Notes under the pieces: model-generated
Database searches by the model: none
The model's input: only the letters and a program-made list of their open reading frames with translations
Told to the model about the DNA's origin: nothing
Source of the DNA: an uncultured Lachnospiraceae bacterium
GTDB lineage: Bacteria; Bacillota; Clostridia; Lachnospirales; Lachnospiraceae
Assembly (NCBI GenBank): GCA_947363565.1
Contig: CANAPP010000001.1
Coordinates: forward strand, 78,077-142,076
Direction: 5' to 3'
Length of the DNA: 64,000 nt
Part shown: piece by piece, positions 63,024 to 64,000 of the stretch
Numbering within the stretch: the stretch's first letter is position 1
Layout of the letters: every line of letters begins with the position of its first letter
Position numbers and translations under genes: made by a program

Positions 63024-63881
63024 ATGGAATGGACGGAGGTTATCCGGGAGGCGGTTGATTTTATCGAGGGGCATATTACGGAGGATATCACGGTGGAGGA
63101 TGTGGCGGGGCATGTGTGCGTGTCGCCGTATTATTTTCACAAGGGGTTCAGCATGCTTTGCGGGTTCTCGCTGATGGAGTATGTGCGGAACCGGCGGCTG
63201 TCGCTGGCGGGCGGGGAGCTTATCGCCGGCGGTATCTCGGTGCTTGATTTGGCGGTGAAGTACGGGTATGATTCCCCGGACAGCTTTGCGAGGGCATTTT
63301 CCAGATTCCATGGATGCCCGCCTTCTTCGGTGCGTAAAGGCGTGGCCGCGGTGAAAGTCTTTGCGCCGCTGAAACTGACAATATCGTTGAAAGGTGGTTA
63401 TGTGATGGATTACAGGATTGCGAAGAAGGAGAGCTTTACGGTGATTGGCGCGTCAAGGCAGATGCGCTATGAGAATGCCAAGGAAGAGGTGGCTGCGTTC
63501 TGGAGGGAGCATTATGCGTCCGGGAAGGGCGAGACGGTCTGCGGGATGTTCGGCATCAACATTGACTTGGAGATGGGAGAGGAGAGGTTCGAGTATCTGA
63601 TTGCGGATGTCTACCATCCGGCGACGGAGATTCCGGAAGGGTTCTCGGTGCGGACGATTCCGGCGTTTACATGGGCTGTATTTCCGTGCAGGGGTAAGCT
63701 GGCGGAATCTCTGCGGGATGTGAATGTGAAGATATTTTCCGAGTGGATGCCCGCCCTTAAGGATTACGAGTTCGCGGCGGGGTACTGCGTGGAGATGTAC
63801 GATGTGCCGGATAAGTACCCAAAGGGCGTGGAGGATGAGAATTACTATGCGGAAATCTGGATTCCGGTGAAGAAGAAATAA
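63024..63881 (+). CDS. AraC-family regulator with GyrI-like effector domain
   Basis: The 285-residue protein has two N-terminal AraC helix-turn-helix motifs in residues 8-108 (ITVEDVAGHVCVSPYYFHKGF and VLDLAVKYGYDSPDSFARAF split by ISVL) and a GyrI-like/effector-binding domain from about 120 (FTVIGASRQMRY, then FAAGYCVEMYDVP). This Rob/SoxS-plus-GyrI arrangement is typical of regulators of drug or stress responses. The ATG follows AGGGAGGTGAGCGGTC. It stands outside the repeat-bracketed block. A -10-like TATACT at 62991 lies nearby. Confidence 0.92.
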   Translation: MEWTEVIREAVDFIEGHITEDITVEDVAGHVCVSPYYFHKGFSMLCGFSLMEYVRNRRLSLAGGELIAGGISVLDLAVKYGYDSPDSFARAFSRFHGCPPSSVRKGVAAVKVFAPLKLTISLKGGYVMDYRIAKKESFTVIGASRQMRYENAKEEVAAFWREHYASGKGETVCGMFGINIDLEMGEERFEYLIADVYHPATEIPEGFSVRTIPAFTWAVFPCRGKLAESLRDVNVKIFSEWMPALKDYEFAAGYCVEMYDVPDKYPKGVEDENYYAEIWIPVKKK

Positions 63882-63902
63882 GGCGTTTCGGAGGAAAGCC
63901 TG

Positions 63903-63953
63903 AGAACAGCCGCTGCCAGAAAAGCTCCTGCAGCGGCCGTTCTGTCAGTCCTT
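63903..63953 (+). terminator. Possible terminator after the AraC-type gene
   Basis: AGAACAGCCGCTGC pairs with GCAGCGGCCGTTCT (63930-63943), a strong stem followed only by a weakly T-rich stretch. Confidence 0.5.
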
Positions 63954-64000
63954 TGATCCCACGTCAGCTTGCGGCGGGGAATCTGACTTGCCGGATTTTT

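Noticed and set aside
1..64000. CRISPR array, prophage or insertion sequence with transposase
   Set aside because: No regularly spaced repeat-spacer pattern, phage structural gene or transposase frame was seen.

Overview
The window looks like a chromosomal segment of a strictly anaerobic, gut-type Firmicute, most likely a member of the Lachnospiraceae. The evidence is the moderate G+C content, strong GGAGG ribosome-binding sites, TTGACA/TATAAT promoters with 17-bp spacers, the large 2-hydroxyacyl-CoA dehydratase activator/dehydratase fusion, an ACT/UPF0210 gene pair, an EFR1-type ferredoxin, and a selenium-linked anaerobic purine catabolism island. The genus cannot be fixed from the sequence alone.

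Layout. 0-2 kb: the end of a folate operon (probable HD-domain protein tail, folP, fused folB-folK). 2-6.3 kb: a 1416-residue dehydratase activase fusion on the minus strand. 6.5-12 kb: pseudo-rhomboid membrane protein, pyruvate kinase, TrmB-type regulator, diaminopimelate decarboxylase-like enzyme and a small lipoprotein. 12-35.7 kb: the main attraction, a purine/urate catabolic island. Its left arm (minus strand) holds a PAS/HTH regulator, ygeX, ygeY, ygeW and a yqeA-type carbamate kinase. Its right arm (plus strand) holds a xanthine/urate-type permease, ssnA, ygfK, a hydantoinase, yqeB, an xdhD-like fused Mo/Fe-S hydroxylase, a polyferredoxin and yqeC. A second operon follows with the FAD, 2Fe-2S and Mo subunits of another molybdenum hydroxylase and a mocA-like nucleotidyltransferase, then xpt. 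A domain-permuted XdhC maturation protein sits at the left edge. 35.7-40 kb: a lipoprotein ligand-binding protein and a hybrid sensor kinase. 40-46.2 kb: a small XRE regulator divergent from an SGNH-MBOAT-SGNH surface O-acylation cluster with an Ig-like secreted protein. 46.4-47.6 kb: tRNA-Leu(CAA) and a secreted GH5 glycanase. 47.8-54.5 kb: housekeeping genes (polA, coaE, WalJ-like hydrolase, ACT protein, UPF0210 protein, DegV). 54.5-57.4 kb: EFR1 ferredoxin, GNAT, DNA alkyltransferase, a stand-alone FakA-C-terminal-like protein and a decayed GNAT. 57.4-63 kb: an accessory block with a two-component system, a BcrA-type ABC exporter operon, two long hairpin elements and a YafQ/DinJ toxin-antitoxin pair, bracketed by 32-bp near-identical direct repeats. 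63-64 kb: an AraC/GyrI-like regulator.

How the genes work together. The purine island has parts for importing a purine, hydroxylating it with two molybdenum hydroxylases that probably carry a labile selenium cofactor (yqeB and yqeC are markers of that trait), opening and deaminating the ring (YgfK, SsnA, hydantoinase), releasing ammonia and pyruvate from 2,3-diaminopropionate (YgeX), and recovering ATP from carbamoyl phosphate (YgeW plus carbamate kinase). The gene set matches clusters linked since 2023 to anaerobic uric-acid degradation by gut bacteria, so the pathway itself is not new. Its layout, accessory genes and control region deserve attention. The least explained signals are the seven-fold octamer array at 59.2 kb, the long hairpin elements at 61.9 and 62.2 kb, the bracketing repeats, and the palindromes at 12.04 and 40.34 kb.
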